NCBI GenBank assembly: GCA_934247125.1
Contig: CAKQIZ010000054.1
Location: 1-13,239, forward strand
Source: an uncultured Clostridia bacterium
Lineage (GTDB): Bacteria; Bacillota; Clostridia; Peptostreptococcales; Anaerovoracaceae
DNA length: 13,239 bases
Direction of reading: 5' to 3'
Part shown: in pieces, positions 7,430-13,239 of the stretch
How the letters are laid out: every line of letters starts with the position of its first letter
Position numbering within the stretch: position 1 is the first letter of the stretch
Notes under the pieces: model-generated
What the model was told of the DNA's origin: nothing
Database searches by the model: none
The model's input: only the letters and a program-made list of their open reading frames with translations
Program-made: the position numbers and the translations under genes

Positions 7430-8014
7430 CTACTTGTATATCGAAATTATCTTTTCTGCTATATCACGCCTCGTGACGCATCTGTCCATGGCATGCTTTT
7501 CTATGTAGCGGTGCGCCTCTTTTTCCGTCATCTTGAGCTGCTCTATCAGAAGAAGCTTTGCACGATTAACGATGCGGATCTCCTCCATCTTTTCTTCGAT
7601 AGACGCAGTCTTTTTTTCCATGCGCCTCAGCCGCTCCCTCATGCCGCAGAGTATCATCAGCGACTGGTTTATCACTGTGACAGGCGCAGGCTTTGACACC
7701 GCCAGCACGCCGTGCGGAGAAACGCGCGCGTTCACATCGTTATAAATCTCTGATCTTACAAAAAACAGCACGCCGGTCCCTGTGCTCTCACATATGTCGA
7801 GAGCCAGCTCCGTTCCGAAATCGTCTGGCAGCGGAGTATTTATGACAACGATATCAAAACTCCTCTCGAGCATGTATCTTCTCGCAGTGGCTACATCCCC
7901 CACAGTTATCACCTGCCCGTAACGCGTTTCAGGGAGAAGCTTCATCAATGAATCATTGAATTTTGCGGAAGATGATACGATAAGCACGCTGTAGCTGTGT
8001 TCCATAAGATCCAT
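7430..8014 (-). CDS. ANTAR-domain antiterminator with degenerate receiver domain (NitR-like)
   Basis: This is a 194-residue protein; the ATG at 8014 has AAGGGGGA about 8 nt upstream. Residues 8-120 resemble a response-regulator receiver (YSVLIVSSS, then FDIVVINTPLPD, then GVLAVSKPAP). About 125-145 is a charged helix, likely coiled coil. Residues 139-194 match the ANTAR RNA-binding fold: NRAKLLLIEQLKMTEKEAHRYIEKHAMD. ANTAR proteins bind hairpins in nascent leader RNA and prevent terminators from forming. The receiver lacks the acidic pair (Ser14-Ser15) and the phosphoacceptor Asp (Asn59 instead), while Lys108 is kept. It is therefore probably not controlled by phosphorylation and may sense a ligand or a protein partner. 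It lies between glnA and purF, as nitR-type genes lie beside glnA in some clostridia. Likely targets are the hairpin leaders of glnA, glnN and the dehydrogenase operon (inference). Confidence 0.88.
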   Translation of the reverse strand: MDLMEHSYSVLIVSSSAKFNDSLMKLLPETRYGQVITVGDVATARRYMLERSFDIVVINTPLPDDFGTELALDICESTGTGVLFFVRSEIYNDVNARVSPHGVLAVSKPAPVTVINQSLMILCGMRERLRRMEKKTASIEEKMEEIRIVNRAKLLLIEQLKMTEKEAHRYIEKHAMDRCVTRRDIAEKIISIYK

Positions 8015-8124
8015 CTGCTTTTTCCCCCTTTCCTTTGAAACGATGTGATGATTTATCCAAAAGACACATTGTGCCTTGTCCTGTGCTTTGCGCTTTTACA
8101 GCTCCTGATATCCTCTGCCATTTT

Positions 8125-9333
8125 TCACCTCGTGTAGTGCTCTATCAGCATATCCGGAAGCACTGAGGCGATGAAATCGCTGTTCATCGCAAGCTTCCTG
8201 GCATCCTCCAGCTTTTCCGGCAGCCTTTCGTACCCTGCCGTCACTTCTGCAGGCGCTGTATACAGATTTATGTCCGCAGGCTGCGGCAGATCATATCCGT
8301 TCCTGATCCCGTCAAGCCCTGCGTATATCAGCAGCGCATATGCCAGATACGGATTGCACACAGGGTCAGGCGATCTCAGCTCAGCGCGTCTGTACTCGCC
8401 AAAAGCCGCAGGTATCCTTATAAGCTGCGATCTGTTTTCGCTGGACCACGATATATACTGCGGAGCCTTATCCGATCCCAGTCTTTCATACGAATCATCT
8501 ACAGTGTTCAGAAATACCGTCATCTCGGAAATATGCGCAAGTATGCCTGCTATAACATGCGGGAGCACGTCTTTACCCGTGCTGCACTTTGCGGAGAAGT
8601 TTATGTGCATGCCGTTCCCGGGTCTGCCTTTTATCGGCTTTGGTGAGAAATCCGCATATATGCCGTTCAGCGTCGCTATCGAATTCACGACCGAATGGAA
8701 AGTGACCGCGTCATCTGCAGCCTTTACAGGCTCTGCATATCTGAAATCTATCTCGTTCTGCCCCGGTCCCTCCTCATGATGAGAGCTTTCCGGCCTTATG
8801 CCCATCTGCTCGAGCGTCAGACATATCTCGCGCCTTACGTTCTCACCCTTGTCCTCCGGAGCTATATCCATATATCCCGCCTCGTCATACGGTACATCTG
8901 AAGGCCTGCCGTTTTCATCTCTGTTGAAAAGGTAAAACTCCATCTCCGATCCGAAGGCAAATGAAATGCCTTCACTTTCCGCAGCAGAAACCGCCTCTCT
9001 GAGTATCCTTCTCGTATCTGCTTCGAAAGCGTTCCCGTCAGGCCTCATCACGTTGCAGAACATGCGCACTACCTTGCCATGCTCCGGTCTCCATGGAAGG
9101 AATGACAGAGTCGATGAATCCGGACGAAGCAGCAGATCGGAATACACCTCGCCTCCAAAGCCGCCGACAGCCGAAGCATCGATGGCAATACCGTATCCAA
9201 ATGCGCGTTCAAGCTCTTTCGGCATGATCGAAATATTTTTCTGTCTGCCGTAAATATCGCAGAATGCCATACGAATGAACTTTACATCCTCTTCTTCGAC
9301 AAACTGCATCACTTCATCCTTCGAATACATCAT
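8125..9333 (-). CDS. glnA: Type I glutamine synthetase family protein (variant active site)
   Basis: Glutamine synthetase makes glutamine from glutamate, ammonium and ATP in the cytosol. Start at 9333 (MMYSK) follows AGGAG by 7 nt, giving 402 residues; upstream codons encode a hydrophobic run inside the leader and are rejected. The N-terminal beta-grasp domain and catalytic domain are complete. Likely metal ligands are present: E130/E132 (GSEMEFYLF), E187 and E194 (HHEEGPGQNEIDF), H243 (GNGMH) and E318 (AELRSPDP). The ATP/glutamate segment NRSQLIRIP is at 300-308. Odd points: the flap that normally reads YEAP reads DKAP (Lys289); the position of Bacillus Arg62, needed for feedback inhibition, is Gly61; and the C-terminal roughly 40 residues of usual GlnA are missing, the protein ending IEHYTR. 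No adenylylation-type insert was recognised. A gamma-glutamyl-amine ligase or a regulatory role are alternatives. First gene of glnA-ANTAR-purF. Confidence 0.85.
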   Translation of the reverse strand: MMYSKDEVMQFVEEEDVKFIRMAFCDIYGRQKNISIMPKELERAFGYGIAIDASAVGGFGGEVYSDLLLRPDSSTLSFLPWRPEHGKVVRMFCNVMRPDGNAFEADTRRILREAVSAAESEGISFAFGSEMEFYLFNRDENGRPSDVPYDEAGYMDIAPEDKGENVRREICLTLEQMGIRPESSHHEEGPGQNEIDFRYAEPVKAADDAVTFHSVVNSIATLNGIYADFSPKPIKGRPGNGMHINFSAKCSTGKDVLPHVIAGILAHISEMTVFLNTVDDSYERLGSDKAPQYISWSSENRSQLIRIPAAFGEYRRAELRSPDPVCNPYLAYALLIYAGLDGIRNGYDLPQPADINLYTAPAEVTAGYERLPEKLEDARKLAMNSDFIASVLPDMLIEHYTR

Positions 9334-9361
9334 TTCCTCTCTCCTGCCTTTCCGGTAAAAC

Positions 9362-9436
9362 AAAAAAACAAAGGCCGACACAAACAAATAAGGAATCCTC
9401 CTCTTCCTTACTCGATCCGTACGAACGCCTTTGCCC
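9362..9436 (-). terminator. Attenuator-like structure in the glnA leader
   Basis: In the minus direction the leader starts GGGCAAAGGCGTT; its CAAAGGC (9433-9427) pairs with GCCTTTG (9375-9369), which is followed by seven U. Inside lie a weak hairpin around TACGGAT and a 7-bp hairpin TAAGGAA/TTCCTTA (9410-9389) with loop GAGGAGGA. Together they make a multi-branched terminator-like element between the promoter and the glnA start. The outer helix is only 7 bp, so strength is uncertain. The left arm shares its first 11 bases with the first glnN leader hairpin. Confidence 0.55.
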
Positions 9437-9447
9437 GTTGATTCTTT

Positions 9448-9477
9448 ATTATATCCCCGAGCCGTTCATCCTGTCAA
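9448..9477 (-). promoter_or_regulatory. Sigma-A promoter of glnA-ANTAR-purF
   Basis: On the minus strand a perfect TTGACA (9477-9472) and a perfect TATAAT (9453-9448) are 18 bp apart. The start is expected near 9440, so the transcript opens directly with the CAACGGGCAAAGGCG leader. No other promoter was seen before the ANTAR gene or purF, so the three genes probably depend on this one. Confidence 0.8.
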
Positions 9478-9536
9478 CTTTTTTGTCGCTTTTTCGACAT
9501 TTCATTGTTCATTTTATTATGCATGCTGACACTGTA

Positions 9537-9548
9537 TATGCCGGCATA
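9537..9548. promoter_or_regulatory. 12-bp palindrome midway between the divergent promoters
   Basis: TATGCCGGCATA is perfectly self-complementary and lies about 60 bp from the glnA -35 and about 48 bp from the glnN -35. Such a position would suit a dimeric DNA-binding regulator acting on both promoters. Only the symmetry and position support it; no known operator was recognised. Confidence 0.3.
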
Positions 9549-9595
9549 CGCCTGACGATATTTTCGAAAAAATTTTATTTTTTTCAAAAAACCAC

Positions 9596-9623
9596 TTGAT
9601 TATTTTAAAAATGCGAGTATAAT
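9596..9623 (+). promoter_or_regulatory. Sigma-A promoter of glnN-asnB
   Basis: TTGATT (9596-9601) and a perfect TATAAT (9618-9623) are 16 bp apart, after a long A/T tract that may act as an UP element. The start would be near 9630, leaving a leader of about 235 nt with two terminator-like hairpins. Confidence 0.75.
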
Positions 9624-9639
9624 AACGACTCATGAAGGC

Positions 9640-9675
9640 AAAGGCGTCTCAGAGAAAACACTCTGACGCCTTTTT
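9640..9675 (+). terminator. First terminator-like hairpin in the glnN leader
   Basis: AAAGGCGTC and AGAG pair with CTCT and GACGCCTTT, 13 bp with a 2-nt bulge and a short loop that is the hexamer AAAACA when CAGAG/CTCTG is drawn. The right arm runs into GCCTTTTT. It begins only about 10 nt after the transcription start, so it would stop most transcripts unless prevented. The left flank GGCAAAGGCGT is the same as in the glnA leader. The loop starts with A, as ANTAR target loops do, but has A rather than G at position 4. Confidence 0.75.
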
Positions 9676-9679
9676 ATGT

Positions 9680-9741
9680 GCAGTGCACTCTTAACAAACC
9701 TCTTTAAAAATTTCGCACTGCCTGTTCCCTTTCGCAGGGAA
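9680..9741 (+). promoter_or_regulatory. Structured middle part of the glnN leader (possible antiterminator region)
   Basis: GCAGTGC (9680-9686) pairs perfectly with GCACTGC (9715-9721) around a 28-nt A/U-rich loop. Just after it, TTCCCT (9725-9730) and AGGGAA (9736-9741) form a small hairpin. CACTGCCT at 9716-9723 can instead pair (7 of 8) with AGGCAATG at 9774-9781, the left arm of the next terminator. These choices exclude one another. No known riboswitch class was recognised. Confidence 0.45.
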
Positions 9742-9768
9742 GCCTGATATATTTGACATTTTTTTAGT

Positions 9769-9830
9769 AAATGAGGCAATGGTGTCCTGGATCATGAGTA
9801 TTCAAGACGTCACTGCCTCATTTGCTTTTT
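9769..9830 (+). terminator. Second terminator-like hairpin, just before glnN
   Basis: AAATGAGGCAATGGTGTC (9769-9786) pairs with GACGTCACTGCCTCATTT (9806-9823) over 18 positions with one A-C mismatch and two G·U pairs, followed by GCTTTTT. It ends about 35 nt before the glnN ATG, inside the transcribed leader, so it is an attenuator rather than an end-of-gene terminator. Confidence 0.8.
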
Positions 9831-9864
9831 GAGGACAGATCACCGGAAAGGAAAGGTAAAGATC

Positions 9865-11961
9865 ATGAGTAAAGTAACAGAATACTTCGGAAGTTGTGTC
9901 TTTGACGACAGAGTAATGAAAGCAACACTTTCAGCCGATATCTATGCATCGCTGAAAAAAACCATAGATGAAAACGCAAGTCTCAACAACGATGTAGCCA
10001 ACGCAGTCGCCGACGCTATGAAAGACTGGGCAATAAGTCACGGCGCGACACACTTTACACACTGGTTCCAGCCTCTCACAGGCATCACTGCGGAAAAGCA
10101 CGACAGCTTCATCGCCCCCGCCCCTGACGGACGTGTCATCATGGAGTTTTCGGGCAAAGAGCTGATCAAGGGTGAACCTGACGCATCCTCATTCCCGTCG
10201 GGAGGTCTGAGGACTACATTCGAAGCACGAGGCTACACCGCATGGGATCCGACATCGTACGCATTCATCAAGGACAATACGCTCTGCATACCGACGGCAT
10301 TCTGTTCATACGGCGGCGAAGCGCTCGACCAGAAGACCCCGCTGCTGCGTTCCATGGAAGCACTGAACAGACAGGCATTGCGCATACTGCGCCTTTTCGG
10401 CAATACAGAAGTAAAATGCGTCCGCACATCGGTAGGACCGGAACAGGAATATTTTCTCATCGACAGAGAAATGTACGAGCAGCGTAAAGACCTGATGTTC
10501 ACAGGCAGGACGCTTTTCGGTGCAAAGCCGCCGAAAGGCCAGGAAAAGAACGATCACTATTTCGGAGTGATAAAGCCGAGAGTATCCGCATATATGGCAG
10601 ATCTCAACAAAGAGCTCTGGAAACTCGGCATACTTGCGAAGACAGAGCACAATGAAGTCGCACCGTCTCAGCACGAGCTCGCACCGATATACAGAACCAC
10701 CAACATCGCAACAGATCACAACCAGCTGACTATGGAGATAATGCAGAAGGTGGCCGCCGAACACGATCTCGTATGCCTCCTCCACGAAAAACCGTTTGCC
10801 GGAGTGAACGGCAGCGGCAAACACAACAACTGGTCGATGACGACGGATACCGGAGTCAACCTCCTGACTACCGGCGAAACACCTTATGAAAATGCACAGT
10901 TCCTGCTCTTCCTCTGCGCAGTCATCAAAGCAGTGGACGATTATCAGGATCTGCTCAGACTTTCAGTAGCGACTGCCGGCAATGACCACCGACTGGGAGC
11001 AAATGAAGCGCCGCCTGCAGTGATTTCCATATTCCTCGGAGACGAGCTGACCGCCGTACTCGATGCCATCGAAAAGGATGAGCCATACAGCGCATCCGAA
11101 AAAACAGTGATGAAGCTCGGCGTCCACGTGCTCCCGAAATTCACGAGAGACATCACGGACCGCAACAGGACATCGCCGTTCGCCTTTACAGGAGACAAGT
11201 TCGAATTCCGTATGCTGGGCTCAGCAAGCAGCATATCATGCGCAAACATCGTGTTCAACACGGCAGTTGCCGAATCACTGAGGATATATGCAGACCGCCT
11301 CGAAAAGGCCGATGATTTCGAGACCATGCTAAACAGCATGATAAAGAAGACCATCCGTGATCACAAGCGCATCATATTCAACGGTAACGGCTACGACGAT
11401 GCATGGATCAGAGAGGCTACCGAAAAACGCGGACTGCTCAATCTCAGGACCACACCTGACGCACTGCCTGCCCTGCTGAAAAAGAAAAACGTGGACATGC
11501 TCACAGCGCACAAAGTCTTCTCAGAGACCGAGCTGCAGGCGCGGTACGAGATATCGCTCGACAACTACTGCAAGACTATCAACATCGAAGCACTTTCCAT
11601 GACTGACATGTCGCGAAAAGAAATACTGCCGGCCGTTGAAAAATATGCAAAGAGCATCGCAGACACATGCCTGTCCAAGACAGCCGCAGTCCCGGGTCTT
11701 TCCTGCAGATACGAGCAGAAGCTCATCGCAAGGCTTTCCGGGCTTGCAGACGAGATCGACGAAGCTACATCCGCACTCGAATCAGCGATCATCAAGGTCA
11801 GAGCAGTCAGCGATATAACAGAATCAGCGTACATGATACGCGACGTGATACTTCAGAAAATGGCCGAGCTGCGCGTTGTCTGCGATGAAGCGGAAACGCT
11901 GACAGCCAGTGAATACTGGCCGTTCCCTACATATGACAGACTGCTCTTCGGAGTAAGGTAA
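9865..11961 (+). CDS. glnN: Type III glutamine synthetase
   Basis: GSIII makes glutamine from glutamate, ammonium and ATP; it is a large synthetase found in Bacteroidetes, cyanobacteria and some clostridia. The ATG at 9865 ([15 protein letters not shown]) follows GGAAAGG by 7 nt and gives 698 residues, the normal size; an in-frame TTG at 9829 lies on the terminator U-run and is rejected. The family-specific block with [20 protein letters not shown] is at about 109-128. [10 protein letters not shown] (191-200) and [14 protein letters not shown] (261-274) hold metal ligands. [16 protein letters not shown] (309-324) is the ATP-binding signature. The C-terminal third is helical, as in GSIII. All expected blocks are intact, so this is probably the main working synthetase. 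It is under a strong promoter with two leader attenuators and is followed 13 nt later by asnB. Confidence 0.96.
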   Translation: MSKVTEYFGSCVFDDRVMKATLSADIYASLKKTIDENASLNNDVANAVADAMKDWAISHGATHFTHWFQPLTGITAEKHDSFIAPAPDGRVIMEFSGKELIKGEPDASSFPSGGLRTTFEARGYTAWDPTSYAFIKDNTLCIPTAFCSYGGEALDQKTPLLRSMEALNRQALRILRLFGNTEVKCVRTSVGPEQEYFLIDREMYEQRKDLMFTGRTLFGAKPPKGQEKNDHYFGVIKPRVSAYMADLNKELWKLGILAKTEHNEVAPSQHELAPIYRTTNIATDHNQLTMEIMQKVAAEHDLVCLLHEKPFAGVNGSGKHNNWSMTTDTGVNLLTTGETPYENAQFLLFLCAVIKAVDDYQDLLRLSVATAGNDHRLGANEAPPAVISIFLGDELTAVLDAIEKDEPYSASEKTVMKLGVHVLPKFTRDITDRNRTSPFAFTGDKFEFRMLGSASSISCANIVFNTAVAESLRIYADRLEKADDFETMLNSMIKKTIRDHKRIIFNGNGYDDAWIREATEKRGLLNLRTTPDALPALLKKKNVDMLTAHKVFSETELQARYEISLDNYCKTINIEALSMTDMSRKEILPAVEKYAKSIADTCLSKTAAVPGLSCRYEQKLIARLSGLADEIDEATSALESAIIKVRAVSDITESAYMIRDVILQKMAELRVVCDEAETLTASEYWPFPTYDRLLFGVR

Positions 11962-11974
11962 AGGAGGAATAACA

Positions 11975-13239
11975 ATGTGTTCTATCATGGGCTACTGCGG
12001 TCCCTGCACCGCAATACATGGATTCATAGAAGGATTTGACAAGACTATATCAAGAGGTCCCGACGACAGCCGCATCACAGACACCGGAAACGGTCTGCTG
12101 GCCTTTCACCGTCTGGCGATCATGGGACTGACACCCGAAGGTATGCAGCCGTTCGAGCTCGACGGCAGCTATGCCGTATGCAACGGTGAGATCTACGGAT
12201 TCGAAAAGTTAAAGGCCGAACTCTCCGCAAAGTACGAATTTGCAAGCGGTTCCGACTGCGAGATCCTTCTCCCCATGTACCGAGAATACGGTACTGACAT
12301 GTTCGCGATGCTCGACGCCGAATTCGCGATGATAATATATGACGCCGAAACAGACAGCTATATCGCTGCCAGAGACCCGATCGGCATCCGCCCGCTCTAT
12401 TATGGTCACGACAGCCGCGGGATCATCGTATTTGCAAGCGAACCGAAAAACCTCACAGGTCTGTGCGCCCGCATCAGACCGTTCCCGCCGGGGCATTACT
12501 ACAAAGACGGAGAATTCATATGCTACTGTGATATCGCGAAAGTCGGCAGCATCATCACTGACGATACCGAAACAGTCTGCCGGAAGATACGTGAAAAGCT
12601 CACTGCCGGAGTCGGCAAGAGGCTGATCGCCGACGCCAGGGTCGGATTCCTGCTCTCAGGCGGCCTGGATTCATCACTCGTATGCGCCATAGCCGCCAGA
12701 GAAAGCAGCACGCCGATACGCACTTTTGCGATAGGCATGAGCGAAGACGCTATCGATCTGAAATACGCGAAGCAGGTCGCCGATTATATCGGCAGCGACC
12801 ACACCGAGGTGATCATGACGAAGAAGCAGGTGCTCGACTCACTGGAAGAACTCATCAGCATACTTGGCACATACGACATAACTACTGTCAGAGCCAGCAT
12901 GGGCATGTACCTGCTCTGCAGGTGGATACACGAGAACACTGACATACGCGTGCTGCTCACAGGCGAGATATCTGACGAGCTTTTCGGCTACAAATACACC
13001 GATTTCGCACCTTCTGCAGAAGAATTCCAGAAAGAATCCGAAAAACGCATCCGCGAGCTTCACATGTACGACGTGCTCCGCGCAGACCGCTGTATCTCTG
13101 TAAATTCGCTGGAAGCGCGCGTTCCGTTCGGCGATATCGACTTCGTAAAATACGTGCTGGCTGTAGACCCTGCAAAGAAGATGAACATCTACGGCAAGGG
13201 CAAATACCTGCTGCGCCACGCATTCGAAGGCGACTATCT
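11975..13239 (+). CDS. asnB: Asparagine synthetase (glutamine-hydrolysing), partial at the right edge
   Basis: AsnB makes asparagine from aspartate, ATP and the amide nitrogen of glutamine. The ATG at 11975 has AAGGAGG 7 nt upstream, overlapping the glnN stop, which implies cotranscription and perhaps coupled translation. The first 421 residues are seen and the frame is open to the window end; full-length enzymes are about 510-530. After Met removal Cys2 (MCSIMGY) is the nucleophile of the class II amidotransferase domain, with CNGEIYG at 69-75 and SGSDCE at 91-96. The synthetase domain has the PP-loop LLSGGLDSS at 226-234. LLTGEISDELFGYKY replaces the commoner GEGSDELFGGY, and ELHMYDVLRADRC and EARVPF follow as in bacterial AsnB. 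It draws on glutamine made by glnN just upstream. Confidence 0.94.
   Translation, partial: MCSIMGYCGPCTAIHGFIEGFDKTISRGPDDSRITDTGNGLLAFHRLAIMGLTPEGMQPFELDGSYAVCNGEIYGFEKLKAELSAKYEFASGSDCEILLPMYREYGTDMFAMLDAEFAMIIYDAETDSYIAARDPIGIRPLYYGHDSRGIIVFASEPKNLTGLCARIRPFPPGHYYKDGEFICYCDIAKVGSIITDDTETVCRKIREKLTAGVGKRLIADARVGFLLSGGLDSSLVCAIAARESSTPIRTFAIGMSEDAIDLKYAKQVADYIGSDHTEVIMTKKQVLDSLEELISILGTYDITTVRASMGMYLLCRWIHENTDIRVLLTGEISDELFGYKYTDFAPSAEEFQKESEKRIRELHMYDVLRADRCISVNSLEARVPFGDIDFVKYVLAVDPAKKMNIYGKGKYLLRHAFEGDY

Larger units (their letters stand above)
9334..9864. other. 531-bp divergent control region between glnA and glnN
   Basis: No gene is supported here. It holds the glnA promoter and leader (9334-9477, minus), a central A/T-rich part with a 12-bp palindrome (9537-9548), a TTTTCGAAAA palindrome at 9561-9570 and a T/A tract to about 9590 that may act as an UP element, and the glnN promoter with a long structured leader (9596-9864, plus). 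I found no match to the Bacillus GlnR/TnrA site TGTNA-N7-TNACA in it. Confidence 0.7.

Noticed and set aside
9441..9768. GlnR/TnrA operator (TGTNA-N7-TNACA)
   Set aside because: No match with the correct spacing was seen around either promoter.
9753..9781. TTGACA at 9753-9758 as a second glnN promoter
   Set aside because: The hexamer 17 bp downstream is GCAATG, a poor -10, and it lies in the terminator arm.
9829..9864. Upstream TTG start for glnN
   Set aside because: It falls on the U-run of the leader terminator and has no ribosome site; the ATG at 9865 matches the usual start of the family.
9334..9864. Classic ANTAR double-hexaloop target in the glnA and glnN leaders
   Set aside because: Hexaloops with both A1 and G4 on two neighbouring hairpins were not found. 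The AAAACA loop has A1 only and TACGGAT is a 7-nt loop, so I report only a possible variant.

Overview
The window looks like chromosomal DNA of an anaerobic Bacillota, most likely class Clostridia. The grounds are the strong Shine-Dalgarno sites of the AGGAGG type, sigma-A promoters close to TTGACA/TATAAT, the co-occurrence of a type I and a type III glutamine synthetase with an ANTAR-domain regulator, an iron-sulfur type PurF and a DUF5684 membrane protein. I cannot fix the genus from sequence alone. No tRNA, rRNA, CRISPR array, insertion sequence or phage gene was seen.

Layout, left to right. (1) 1-827, minus: a DUF5684 membrane protein with a repetitive Gln/Tyr/Gly-rich tail that runs off the left edge. 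(2) 993-4065, minus: a two-gene operon of a saccharopine-dehydrogenase-like oxidoreductase and an APC-superfamily permease, read from a near-consensus promoter at about 4281-4309 that runs straight into a terminator-like hairpin. (3) 4338-5744, minus: an AraC-family regulator with an extra C-terminal domain. (4) 5909-9333, minus: glnA (type I glutamine synthetase), an ANTAR RNA-binding antiterminator-type regulator, and purF. (5) 9334-9864: a 531-bp divergent control region with two strong promoters and two structured leaders. (6) 9865-13239, plus: glnN (type III glutamine synthetase) followed 13 nt later by asnB, which runs off the right edge.

The right two thirds form a glutamine locus. Two unrelated types of glutamine synthetase are transcribed divergently, and each is followed by a glutamine-consuming class II amidotransferase (PurF for purines, AsnB for asparagine). 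Between glnA and purF sits an ANTAR protein, a class that works by letting RNA polymerase pass intrinsic terminators in leader RNAs.

The most interesting observation is that three promoters in the window (dehydrogenase-permease operon, glnA, glnN) are each followed at once by a terminator-like hairpin whose left arm starts with nearly the same sequence (GGCAAAGGCGTT, GGCAAAGGCGTC, GGCAAGGACTC). A second hairpin just before glnN has GGCAATGGTGTC. This fits a local attenuation regulon governed by the ANTAR protein and ties the dehydrogenase-permease operon, otherwise of unknown substrate, to nitrogen status. The ANTAR protein has a receiver-like domain without its phosphoacceptor Asp, and the type I synthetase carries unusual substitutions (Lys where the ammonium-site flap Glu is expected, Gly at the feedback Arg, a short C-terminus). 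The regulatory link is inference; no structure prediction or database search was run.
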